Below the pieces are notes generated by a model. The model saw nothing but the letters and a program-made list of their open reading frames with translations. It was not told the origin of the DNA and did not search any database. Below are positions 1 to 12,100 of a DNA stretch of 64,000 nt, piece after piece. Origin of the DNA: Hydractinia symbiolongicarpus (lineage: Eukaryota > Cnidaria > Hydrozoa > Anthoathecata > Hydractiniidae); the NCBI RefSeq assembly GCF_029227915.1, contig NC_079878.1:7810001-7874000 (forward strand), given 5' to 3'. Made by a program: the position numbers and the translations under genes. Numbering within the stretch: position 1 is the stretch's first letter; each line of letters starts with the position of its first letter.

Positions 1-2770
1 AAAAAATGTTATTTTAAGAAGACAATACATAAATATGTCAAAATAAACCTTTTATAATCGTTAAAAATCTTTATTTATACCTTAATTAGGTCTGTAAACA
101 TCTTCAATTTTAAATAAAATTGCAAGGTCGCGTAAAGTTGAGCGGACTAGGTCAGAATAAATAAGCATACGTCACTTCGTGCAGAAAGTCTGTGAGCTCA
201 GCAGCACACCTTCTAAAAGTTTGTTTACTTACTGTTTACATTGTTCGTTGATAAGACGTCTTGTAGTAATGACGAAGATTTTAACTTAGAAAACGTATAT
301 AGAATAGGATAATTCTCTTCATGGAAAAGACTTTACAAAGCTAGCCACACGAATTCAAACCTCTTGTGTCTCACAAGGGAGAAATTAATAATGATGCAAA
401 GTGACGAGGTGTCTTTTACTGACTCAAAGTAACGTCCTTAGCAAAATATTTTTTAAAGAAATAGAAAATATATTTAATCACTTTTTTTAACATTCTTTTT
501 GTCAAAAGCTTTATCATTTGCTTCAGTAAAAAAACTTTCTTACTTTACAAGTAAATTAATTTTTATTTCACAATTCAGCAATATTTTTTCTCAGCATGCA
601 CTTTTTTGCGCACAAATGCAAACAAATTTTATGTAACGTTGAAATTTTCGCCCTGATGGAGGACCATTCAAATGCGTGATTAAAAGATCGAATAATGTTT
701 GGGTCGTGATAAGTTGGTAAAACGGGGGTATTAATATTGTATAAATAAAAATCATTCTTATGATTATGGTAGGTCATAAATGCATTGCAGATGCTACTGA
801 TTTATAAGTAGTTGTTTTGACAAAGCTGTTTTAGAAACTGCATTATCAGCATTACATGCAGCCTTTAACAGTTACAAAGATTGAAGAAAATGAGTACATT
901 TACCCCCTGAAAATATTCGGCATGTCCTTCCATCAAAAAAAGCTTCTATTTGAAATACAAAGAATAGAAACTTGAGCGCTACGAAAGATGCGTAACTAGA
1001 AAACTTTTTTGTATGTGTTTGTATTGGAAATTGGTATAATGTTCTTTTATTTAATATACAAATGTACTAAACGTTATTTAATTGTTTTGTGGATATAAGT
1101 ACAAATAATGAAATGAGAAACTTTGTTCACGTTCACTAGCTGAAATGGCATTTTTACAAAGTGGCAATATTTTAATATGGAAGTTTATTTCCTGGAGATC
1201 TCTTTTAAAGAACTATATGTGAAGTGTGCTAACCAAATATAAAAAATTTGATCGCTTGGTAGATCACCTGCACTACGTATTTTTTTTAGCCATTTTTGAG
1301 TTCTTTCTTTTTCAGAACAAACGGGATTCTGTGAAAACTTACTTCTTTTCACTTCTCTAATCGATTGTTACATCGAAACGCAAAGCAACTAACCATTTTT
1401 TAAAGATTGAAAGCAAATTACATACAAAAAGCGATTTAAATGTAAGCTATAGGTCTTAACATGAACGTTTTCTGTGCTTGCTTAAACTTTCTGCACGATG
1501 TAATGTCATTATTTATAATCGGGTCCAGTTCTAAATGAAATCGTGCCTGTCTGTTTTTTTATGAGAAAAAAATTGAATATACGAAGGCTTGTGCAACAAT
1601 TTAAATAAGAAAAACAAGTAAAGTAAGTTTTTTTGATTTCTTAAGCTTTCTGAGTACGTACATAACAAAAAAGAAAAAAAGTGATTTTTACTGGAGTTCC
1701 CCTTTAAATTATAAAATGAAATCACTTTTAAGCTACAAAACTTCACATATCTCAAGATATCAAGAGCATAAGTCTACACTTCTAAAAAAATTGATATTTT
1801 GCAAGTTTGTAAGAATTTTTAATTATTAATGTATGCTTACTAGCTACCTTATTACATCATCAAAGATGATGTCATAAGGTAGTAAGTAATAAGGTCAGAC
1901 GAAGATCTTTGAAGCTGAATATCCCAAGAATGAAAACAGATTTTTGACAACTCCAAAAGACTTGATAAACAACTTTTTGTCTTCTTTAACATACAAAAAT
2001 ATCATTTTTAATGCAGGAATCCCTTTAAACATTTAGAAATCGTACAGTTTATTTTTTCTTCTGCTTTTTTCTGTTGTTGTTTTTCCTAGAATTTTCGTCA
2101 ACTGGTTAATGGCATTTGTTAGTCCGTATCCACCTCACAGTTTACCCTTTTTGCCAACAACTTTAGCTTCCAAAGAGATTTTGGATAGTACAGAACATAG
2201 ACGAAGCCTCTTTGAGATGTGTATTATTTATTTTCGCAAAGAATACGCCATTGTCTGTCTGTTGGCTTGAGAACGGAAGGTCAAAGTCTAACTTGCTCCA
2301 CTTGCGGGAAAATTAAATATGGCTGCGCAACTCCGAAAAGGCGTATTTGTACGCATAATCTGTTCTTTGTCTGAAACATAGTCACTGAATTTTTTTTAAT
2401 ACTTTTTAGGGAAAGTTTTTAACGTTATAGCACATCTATATTATAGTATATATAAATATAATTTAAAATAAGTAATTATAATTGGCATGCTTATTTCATG
2501 TATTTTGTTCGATTCAGATTATAAATGGAAGAACCACTTGCAGAAGTGGCAGTTGGTTCAACTCCCACCTGAATCACTTGATAATGTAGAATTTTTAAAT
2601 ATTTATTGCATTTAAAACAGATAAAAACAAGATATATAAACATGTATATATATAAATGTAGTTTCTGGCAGCATTTGGCTTGCCTATCAATAGAAGAATT
2701 TAGTTTTTACTTTACCTGTAATTTTAAAATTGAAATAACACATGCCATAATACTTGTTCTGTCTACTATA
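1..2770. other. Intergenic, no gene recognised
   Basis: A+T-rich sequence with only short open frames that resemble no family I know. The only structure seen is an imperfect inverted repeat at about 1837-1890, two roughly 22-bp arms (ctagctaccttattacatca and its complement) around a 3-4-base loop. Confidence 0.5.
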
Positions 2771-2773
2771 TAG

Positions 2774-3091
2774 GAGAAACAGACTCCATCAGAGAAGAAA
2801 AAGAAGAAGAAGAATAGAATCAATCCGGAAAAAAATATTCTTATGACATTGAAGTCTGGCGGTGCAGGTAGAGTTGCAGCCAACATGGAGTACCATTTAA
2901 AAAAGATCCAAAGTTAGGCAAAGAACTTGATGAATTCCCTTCAAGTTCCCAAGCAAATGCAATAATGCGTAGTTTAAATAAACTATTTTCTCATCAACTG
3001 ACATCTTCATTGAGAAATGCAGATATACTGCAGTATATAGCAGCCAAAATTTGCGCAATTATAACTAATTGCCTTACATATTTTATTTAAT
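2774..3091 (+). pseudogene. Coding-like fragment with one frame change, unidentified
   Basis: After a good 3' splice-site-like string (ctatatag) an open frame runs from 2774 to a TAG at 2915-2917. It begins [13 protein letters not shown] and continues to GGAGRVAANMEYHLKK. From about 2892 a second frame is open for some 66 codons to a TAA near 3090 (PFKKDPKLGKELDEF, then SSSQANAIMRSLNKLF). Composition and continuity suggest a former coding segment broken by an indel near 2892-2915. I do not recognise the family and find no upstream exon. It could be a transposon-derived or gene-derived relic, or chance. Confidence 0.3.
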
Positions 3092-3210
3092 GTGACGCAA
3101 TAAAAGTTAGGAACGAAAAGCTGTTTTTTATTCTAAAAATCTATATGCTTGAAGATGTGTCAAATCATAAACTACCGCACGCTAGACAAGTCCGTCAAAC
3201 AGCCTACTCC

Positions 3211-3352
3211 CAAGATAGGGTGTGGTTTTTATACCACCCCGTTGTGGGCAAACCTTTTAAAAAGGCTTCGATCAAGATGGGGTGTCGTTTTTATGCCACT
3301 TCGTGGTGGGCAAACTTGTTAAAAAGGTTACACCCAACATGGGCTCGAAATT
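3211..3352. repeat. 62-bp tandem repeat, about 2.3 copies
   Basis: Units begin at 3211 (caagatagggtgtgg), 3273 (caagatggggtgtcg) and 3335 (caacatgggct), giving a 62-bp period. Each unit carries a short internal palindrome around tataccacc/gtgggcaaac and a run of As before the next unit. The open frame across this stretch is a by-product of the repeat. Confidence 0.7.
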
Positions 3353-3359
3353 GTGTGTA

Positions 3360-4520
3360 GAACTTTGGTAGTGTATTGACTATTTCGTAGAGTAGAGCCT
3401 ATTTCGTATAAGTGCACACTTATCCGACCTGTTAGACTTTATGTCTTAAATTGTATGAATTGCCCAATACGGGACACCTTGCGTATTTTGCCCACGACGG
3501 GGTGGATGCCCAAGATCGTTTGGAACACTTGACCAAGTTATGGTCAATGACAAGAATTAAAAAAGTTGACATTAATTTTTAAGTATTTCAAGGACTAAGA
3601 AATTGGACAATTAACAAAACCTGTTTATTGGGCGATTCTAATAAGAAGGGACCCAGCATATAAAACAGCTTCTTCTTTCTCTGCCTCTTAAATTGTTATC
3701 AAATCTTTCAGAGTACTTTTTCTTCGGCTGACATGCACAACATGTAATTATAATTACAAGAATATCAATAGTTATCAAAATTTACTTACTCGAGAAAAAT
3801 GTCAGTAATAACAAAAACAAACCAGGAAAAACGTCCATTTTGAGTATCATTACGTTTCCAATTCATATATCATCTGCTCTTTTAAAACCTTCGCTGCATC
3901 ATTACTCATTAAATTTCCCAGTTTCTCTTATTAATATTCGTCTGACAGTACACAAAACATGAATCAAATCTCAAATAGAGTTTTTACCACGCTTAATAAA
4001 ATCCTATTGAAATAAATACCTATCTTTATTATAGTTTCGCTAATTAGTTTCCCTGGCATATTAAACACAGATTATATTGAAAGAGAAGCTAATCTAATAC
4101 ACCAGATTTCGTTTTTTAATTAAAAGTTTAAATTTTAAACACGCTAATCAGATCTGCAAATTATTTTACAGACCAATGACAGCAGCAGCAACAGAAGTTT
4201 TTGTAGGGCTAGAAACTTACAAATTTAGAGGAAAGATAAATTTTTGTTACCAAAATCATATAATATTAAATTTCTACTTCTCATTCTCCTTCTTTTATTA
4301 AATACCACCAACGAAGTGAATTTTAAAACTCTAAATTATCCACCCTTATTGGCAATACATCATTTTTATTAGTTCTTTTTAGTAAAATACACTCTAAATT
4401 TATAATAAAAACCAATAAAATATATAAAAGTAACAATGGAGTTAAATCAATATATTTTATCTAAACTTCGTTTCAAATGTTTTAAGCTGTCAACAATCAC
4501 TAAAATCGTTTAAAACAAAA
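3360..4520. other. Intergenic, probable 3' flank of the minus-strand exon at 4.5 kb
   Basis: No coding sequence seen. A minus-strand AATAAA is present near 4294-4300, a possible poly(A) signal for the exon ending at 4528. Confidence 0.35.
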
Positions 4521-4527
4521 ACTTGAG

Positions 4528-4924
4528 TTATCTTCCCATCATATGAACATGTTTATGAGATAACTGCTTGAATTTGGCGCTCAATTTTCTTCTCACTTGT
4601 TTAAACGTGTTCTCAGCACATTCCACTGTCAATGAATCCAATTCAGGCGATTCATTAGTTTGTCGTGTGTATTTCGTGTGAGCGCGTTTGCCATGATCGC
4701 TATGAACAATAATTGAAGATGTGAAATATACGACCGCCACCAGAACGACAATAAAAACGATAAGAATGTAAAAATAGAATTCGCTAACATAAGGTCCAAA
4801 CACAACCAGTAAGGTACAAACTGAAATTGCTGATAAAAGTGACTGACCAACTTCGGACTTGTGTTCTCTTTTCATCTTCTCAATATACAAATTAAATGAA
4901 TTGTGCCAGCGTTGTAGTTCTTTT
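4528..4924 (-). CDS. Terminal exon of an unidentified two-pass membrane protein (partial)
   Basis: A minus-strand open frame of 131 codons is preceded by a good acceptor (gtactttttag) ending at 4925 and stops with TAA at 4528-4530. The first base completes a codon from a missing upstream exon. The frame starts KELQRWHNSFNLYIEKMKR, a charged stretch. Two adjacent hydrophobic segments of about 18 and 24 residues follow (LLSAISVCTLLVVFGPYV and FYFYILIVFIVVLVAVVYF), then a hydrophilic, basic tail of about 60 residues ending in a His/Lys-rich HKHVHMMGR. This fits an integral membrane protein with a cytosolic C-terminus. I do not recognise the family and could not find the upstream exons, so the gene is partial in my model. 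Confidence 0.45.
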
Positions 4925-5324
4925 CTAAAAAGTACAATTCGAAAAATTCAATGATTTTTAGTTCCTCCTTGCAAAAATTGAAAATATCACCAAAAACGAT
5001 GTATTCTCTATTTTACAACGTATAAGGTTCTGAAAGTTTTAACATCAAATATCGTTTAATATTTCAAAAAAAATTTGACAATGAAAAAATCTCGCAATGA
5101 TATTGGATCCGTTATGTTGGAAACAAAAATAATACGGATACGAGTCTCTTTTCAGGAATTTACATAAAAGAGCATATTAGTTTAAGGAGCGTAAGGACAT
5201 CAACTTTTCTCCTTCGAGTTATGTATCAGCAAAGTTCTGTAGAAACAAAAAAGCATACACGGTTACAACAGCTTGAATTACTTCTATCTAAAATTTATTT
5301 TAAATGAAATGGCATTATTATCGT

Positions 5325-7280
5325 TACAGGGGATTTCAATATAAATTTGTTAAAATGAAGAAAATTCCAGAACAGATATGAAGATATACTTTAAACATAT
5401 GATCCACGTCAACATGTTCTTAAAGCAACTCGAAAATTACAACTTTCATTGATCACATTACAAGCAACATCTCTTTCGTGCAAGCAACATCATTTACACC
5501 AATCATATTAGTGATCATAATATGCCGTACGCCATTTTTAATATATATACCTGATACATAAAAATCGTTATGGATTATAAATATGAAAAGTTTAAATATG
5601 AATAATTACATCAAGGATTTCAAAAATCTCCCATTGAAGGTAGTATACTTCGTAGATGATCCTAAGGATAAGATACATGTAATGAACACTTTAATTAAAA
5701 GTTGCATTGATGAACATGCTCCACTCAGGAGAGTAAAGTTAACCAGATTACCTTCCTTGTGGATGAAAGATCCGCAAATTACAGCAATCCAAAAACAGAG
5801 AGTCGATTTAAGAACTAAGTCTCAAAATCAAAACACAAAAATTATTTGGTCGCCGTACAAAGCAGCTGGAAAAAAACTTTAAAAGATGGCTGCTCTTATC
5901 GATCCTAGGCGTTCGATACAGTTGATCACCACACTCTACTAAAAAAACTTTACAACATGAATTTTTTAATTGATACCATAAGCCTTTTTAGGAGCTATCT
6001 CAGTAAAAGAAATCGTACAAATAGATGACAAGTTGTCGGAAACATTGCCATTAAACTTTGGAGTTCCGCAAGGAAGCATATTGGGACCAATCCTCTTCAA
6101 TTTATATATTGCTGTTTTTGGAGAAAACATCCAATCACATTCATTGAAGTATGCTGATGATACAACTTTATACCAGCATTGTAAGGTTAAAAATATTCCT
6201 AAAGCAATGAACTCTGTAATAAACGACCTACATTTATCACAATGGTACCGATCAAAATCTTATGTTCAATAATAGAAAAACGAAACGTATGATATTTTTC
6301 ACCGTTCAGATGAGTAGAAAGCATAAATAAACCTAGATCACATATTATCCATAGACCATGGCAGAACAATGGAACAAAATGTCGTGGCAAAACGTTTTGG
6401 GTTTATACGTAGACGAACATCTTGACTGGAGAGAGCCTTCTAACACTGTAGTTAAATCGTCATTTTCTATTGTAAAGACTCTGAGGTTATTTCAGAGGTT
6501 CACAACACAGAGAGTTAGAAAGATGTCAGCTGAAAGTCTCATTCTCTCAAAAATAAATTACGGCATTGCAGTCTATGGCCAACTACCAGGACTTACTAAT
6601 CGTTTACAAAGAATACAAAATCTGACATCAGGAAACATTTCGAGACGCTATATGCTAATGAATCGGATGTAATGTCGTTACGATGGTTACCTGTGCGAGA
6701 GTATAAGTTATAGTGTCGCCAAACTCTCACATAACGTTTTATATGATAATGTTATGGTCAAGTTACTTACCATTTGAAAGTGTACAAGCAGGTAATTATT
6801 AATGTAAAATTAAATCTGGTGGTCCGAAAACATGCTCTGAACAAGCTAGTGCATTGAATAAAATTGCTAAAACTACACGATTAACTTCAGAACCAAGAAA
6901 ATTTAACAAGCATGCACGAGCTTACTTTAGTGACACTGCTTTCGTCAGAATACTGACTGCGAAATAGACTTTCTCTTTTTATTCTCTTACATATTATGCT
7001 AAGTAGTATTCAGTTGAATAAGAATTTCTTGATGTTTTTTTTTTTACTAATTACTAAGTTTCCATTGTGTCTATTTGTTTGAAGTGGTTATTTCTTACTG
7101 TGAAGTTCACATCTTTAAGGCTTTGGGTCTATTTTTTTATTGAAATAATTTTTAGATATAGGTTTTATATAATAGATAACTGTTTTAGTATTTTTTTTAA
7201 TTTAGTTTTTAAGTTATAAGGAGAAGAATATTTGTAAATAATGGATCCTAAATATATTTTTTAATAATAATAATAACAAT
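5325..7280 (+). mobile_element. Decayed LINE (non-LTR retrotransposon), endonuclease and reverse transcriptase remnants
   Basis: From 5326 the frame reads TGDFNINLL, the usual core of an apurinic-type LINE endonuclease, followed by stops and frame changes. At 6033-6272 the frame contains FGVPQGSILGPILFNLY and KYADDTTLY, the reverse-transcriptase finger and catalytic YADD motifs. At 6358-6672 a third frame holds the post-catalytic region (LGLYVDEHLDW, then SLILSKINYGIAVYG, then LQRIQN). Another piece near 6840-6970 contains TRLTSEPRKFNKHARAYF. The unit ends in an A/T-rich stretch with TAATAATAATAA near 7264-7275, a plausible 3' tail. Several stops and frame shifts show the copy is dead. It belongs to the CR1/Jockey-like group in general appearance; the clade is inference. 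Confidence 0.8.
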
Positions 7281-9139
7281 TTTTTTTTATTCTTTTAACG
7301 TTCGCCAGTAAACAAAAAAGACATGTAAATCCTAAACGCAATTTCAAAAAACAATTCACACCCTTGACCTAAAACAACCCATATTTTCTTCATTGTTCTT
7401 TTATCTAAGTGGATTTTTCCACAGGCCAAACTTTAGAAGTTAAAACAAATCGCGAAATCTTAGTCTCACACATTCCAACGTTCGTAAACAAAGTTTGAGC
7501 TTTAAAGAAGAAACTTTCAATTTATTTTCTTATTTTTTATAAAAAACTTCGTACTTAGGTAACTCGAAAAAATAATTCGTTAAAACCAAATTTAATAACC
7601 GTATTTTCTGCATCTTTACTTTTATTTTGACACATTTGGTCAACAAGTTAATCTTTTTTTACTCTCCAATGTTACCAAGCAGCTTGTTCTCTCTAAAAAA
7701 AAGAAAATTATCTTGAAAATATTCTGTGAAAATATCATTATTGTTTAAAACAAAATGTATCCATGTTTACTTTCTCAGGTCAAAGTTTGGCGCCATATTT
7801 TTTTGTTGTAAGTTAGTTTGTGATGTGAAGAGAACAGCAGGTGGAGAGCAAAAAAGAAGGACTTTGACGTGATAAATATTGGCATAAGAAATTCGCATAT
7901 AAAACACATGTGAAGCGTACAGGATTGTGTTTTGTTTTGAATTTGAATATTTAGCGTTTTCAGTTATAATTTCCGTATGGTGTATGGAGTCATTAAAATG
8001 TTTGATGCGTAGTAATATAATTTTATTGAAACAAATATTTCTGACAGCGCGCTTGTCTATCTAGTTTAGTCGCATTAGAAGTAGCCAGGAGACCCAGCAT
8101 TTTTTTCCACCAGGAAATCAATATAGATTAGGTGAGAAAAATCACGCTAGGTCTTGAACGATTTTCCTCAGTTATAATACTAGCCGCTTCCTTGATTGAT
8201 TAATTCTATTGTTTCTTGCTCCCGTGGTCAATATTGAGAAACCCTTTGTTTTGAGTGCGCGAATGGCCTCACTCACCCGAACAAATATAATTAATTTTTG
8301 CATTATTTAAAAGCGTAAGATGTGAGCACGCCGAATTTGTGCTCATTGGTTGATTGTAATGAGGGGTTTGCTAATGAGATTGATTTGGATTTTGGGGATT
8401 TGCACTAACATTTGTTTGCGTCTAAGCTTTCGTTTGAGAGAAACTGGATTTTATTACCTCGAAGAAAGCTTAGTAAATGGCGCGTAGCATTCAACCACTT
8501 GCGGGTTGCGTTGGGAGGGAATCTAAAGGAAACTTCGGCTTTTATGTTTTTCAGAAACAGAATAAAAATTTTAACAGCTCTAACAAAATCTAAATTTCAT
8601 CTGGTTAGACCCAGCTTGCAAAGATTCGCTTGATCAGACATCATATTTTACACAATGTGGGCACAGCGTCTGTGCTTCAGTATTATGCTCATATGCTTAG
8701 ACTGGAAAGAAATATGCTCAAATATAAAAGTATATGGTTCTCATTTAGAAAACTTCATTTTTTAAAAAATAAATATTTCTTGTAGAAAGGGAATTGAGAA
8801 ATAACATTAATGCTACTTGTGTTAATAACGTGCATATGTGACTAAAATACCCAATAAAAATGAAATATCCAATAAATTCCCCAACAACAAATTTTGTATA
8901 TAAATGCGCCCTATAATCATACCAACACTAGCTCGTGTGTGAAAGTTTCAATATACCACTATATACATCAGACTTTTTCACGATAAAAGAATCGTTTCAC
9001 GAATTCTTCCTCCACCTTTTTTCTGCATTGCTCTCCACCCTACATAATTTAATAAGGGGAAGAGAGAGAAATTGATGAAGCGGAAAGCCCCGCGAATACA
9101 CGGTAGTAGTATGAAGATGCAGATGGAGAAATAAAAAAC
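7281..9139. other. Upstream region of the astacin gene; no gene recognised
   Basis: Apart from the hairpin-bearing repeat end near 7400-7435 I see no supported feature. A 73-codon frame at 8412-8633 has no recognisable motif. The sequence just before 9140 should contain the astacin promoter and 5' UTR; no clear TATA box could be assigned. Confidence 0.4.
7395..7435 (+). mobile_element. Possible 3' end of a Helitron-like element (degenerate copy)
   Basis: The string ctaagtggatttttccacag folds into a small hairpin and is shared with the copy ending at 51607, including the preceding attgtt. It is followed by ccaaactttag, ending in TTAG rather than CTAG. It is treated as a weak member of the family described at 11.4 kb. 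Confidence 0.35.
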
Positions 9140-12100
9140 ATGAGATTTATAATAATTATTCTTATTTTCATTCAAATTGTCTTCGGAAAACCAACAAAAA
9201 GGACACATATACACGGAGAAGAGAATGGTAGGTTTGTTTGGTGAAGTGTTAAAAATTATACATCAAAACAACATAACACTACACAGTAAATGATTTTAGG
9301 AGGTTCTTAAAAATTCTAAATAACCAACTTCTTCAACGTTGTTTTCTAGACAAATACATTGCACATAATCATAAGGAATGGATGAAAGAACTTGCAGCTG
9401 AGCAAGAAGGTAGATTAACATATGTTTCTTGCACAGTTTTTTGGTTATCACATTTAACGGGGGAGGGGTCCAGATCCAAAACATTTGTAATTTCTACCGC
9501 GGTTTCTTTTAATGAAGTTAATCAGTGTGTTGTTTATCAGGAAAAACTCGTTGAGTTTCCTATATTTTTATATTATATGTCTTAGTACGGACCTTTTTAG
9601 GTAAATAAGACGAAACAATAAATGATTTATGCGAAAAACTCCAATGACGGTAGCAACTGACGATCTCTATTCAGTTAGCCTAACGAATTAATGAACAACA
9701 CGAAACACGTGATTATAAATAATATCAAGTGTTCCCCAAAAATAAAATTGCTGGTAAACTTCATTGCAATGATCATCATTTAATCATACGATTCATTTCA
9801 AAGCAACACGTGCTAAATTTATCAAGTGTTAGCCACCGCGCTCTAGTATATCGAATTTTGATGCAACAAATTCATTGTTGAAAAGTATCAATTTAAACGC
9901 AAACATTTGAAAACATACGATCATCGAATCGTATAATCAAGAAAAACGTCACATGTAAAGGAATTATCACAACCCTAGCACTTTCCTAGAATTTGTTTTC
10001 TCATACAAGTAACTAAAGAGTCTTGGTTATTTTATCACATTTTTTTTAGATCCACTATCCAAATAGGTAGTTACATACTCCGCAGAGTTCTTCGCATACA
10101 TTATTACAAGCTTACAGCATCAGATTTTGCACTTTACTATTCAGATTTTAAGACTCTGCAACTACACTCAGCATTAATAGTGCACTGGATAAAAGTAGGA
10201 TTTGTGATTCTCTTTATTCATCATTCAAGAGACCCGTTTATAAGAACCTGAGTACTAAGAGCTTTAAAATTTGAAGTAACTTTTGCTGGCTTGAAAATTG
10301 AGAAACTTTTTTGGGGGAAAATTTACTGGATTTCACATCAATACCAACTGTCACAATATATTTTTACTCCCACTCGAGATGTGTGCACGCGACAGTGAGA
10401 TCGACTTAACAAAGTTTGATGTTGTCTTAATGAATATTTACCCAGGATAATTTCTTTGTTTTCTGATAACAGTACCGTATTATCCCATCATAATACGATA
10501 CTGTTATCCTTCTGTCCTGTCTTGTCCTGTTCTGCGAAGAGGTAAGCAAACATTTGATATTTTGAGGTGATTTAACCACAGCTACTCAATCAGATAATTG
10601 CCTTACGCATTAATCCTATTCCTATGTTAAATGTTTAGCAGAACAATTGCAGGACAGTTTTTGAGGCATGAAATAGCTGTGAATATTCCTGGAGTAAACT
10701 ATCTACCACAAAGCTACCCAACAGCTACAGATTGAGACTAATCCAGAAAGGATATTTAATTCAGAGATATTTCGTATTGAGTAGAAGATTCTTTATATAT
10801 TTTAGCGGAGAAGCGTGGAGTACCAGGAACAATTGTCGAAGGAGATATAATAGCTTCAAAGAAATTTTTAAAGTTACGTCATAACAACGAGTCCAATTTG
10901 AGAGATGTTGTCATATATCCTGGGTTTACATGGAATACAAACGCAATTCCTTTTGTTTTCAGCAAAAACTTACGTGAGTGACAATCGTGTTCATTTTCTT
11001 ATTTATTAATTTCCATGCATCAACACTTGGTATATATATATCCCAGCTCTTAAATATCTTTGACAAAAAAGGCTAGTAGAGTAAAATATGAAAGTTCCAT
11101 GAGCAAAATTAACTTTTGCAACTGTCTTAACGAATTTAATTGTTCAATTCTGGCTTGCTCAGCTGCATGTTTTACAGCAATCTATGAGTTGTTTGGTCAC
11201 GTGCAACCATATGAAGAGATCTTTTACCCTTTTTAAAATATTTGTTTGCATAGCTCTGAAGAACCATGTATTCCTCAGTCCTTCCGTCATAGCTCTGAAG
11301 AACCATGTATTCCTTAGTGCGCAGCTAAGCTACCATTTTGCGTGACAGACAGACGGACGGACGGACGGACGTCTGTCACGCAAAATGGTAGCTTAGCTGC
11401 GCAGGTAGCGAAATGCACGCAATGCGGTATAAAAAGGACGGGCGAACCCGTGGATATTTCCACGGGCTAACGACTAGTTATTTATATTTATATTTTCTTG
11501 TTCCAGCTGACATGTATAAAGACGTGATCAAAAGTGCTATGCAGGATTTTGAGAAATATACATGTATTCGTTTTGTTCCAAGGACTATACAACCGGACTA
11601 CATCAATTTTGATTTTAAAGGACAGTAAGTGATATATTTTGCCACCAGTAAAAGAATTAACGTCAGTTTGAGAGTGATTAGTCGTAACATTACGAGGCAA
11701 ACATGATCCTTGTTGTTGTTGTGTGTATTTTTGCACGGTTCAAACAGACAAAACAAAAATCGGGAAAAAATCCCAATTTTAATGTCCATTGTAACGTTAG
11801 GACACTTCACACAAGATTGTTTAAATGATATTTGCAATAAATGATCGACCACTACGCTTATGTTATTACCATGCACCTTCTTTGTTTGTTTTTGTTTTAT
11901 TTGTATTATCACGTGATATTTCGGATGACCACGTGACTGTATAAATTTGAGTTAAGAAGAAGCAAACACACTTTATACCACGCTTACAGAATTCCTACTT
12001 GAGGTCGACACATGAAAACTCAGAGGAACTTAATGACTTAAGTTCCTGTCAGAATTTTACTTCCTGGCAAGCAAGGGGGAAGCATCGGATTTCGTCATTG

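Noticed and set aside
3145-3360. 71-codon frame at 3.1 kb
   Set aside because: It spans the 62-bp tandem repeat and the repeat explains its length and the recurring peptide.
9382-9585. 67-codon plus-strand frame at 9.4 kb
   Set aside because: Its first codons are astacin exon 2 in frame; after 9409 it reads through the intron.
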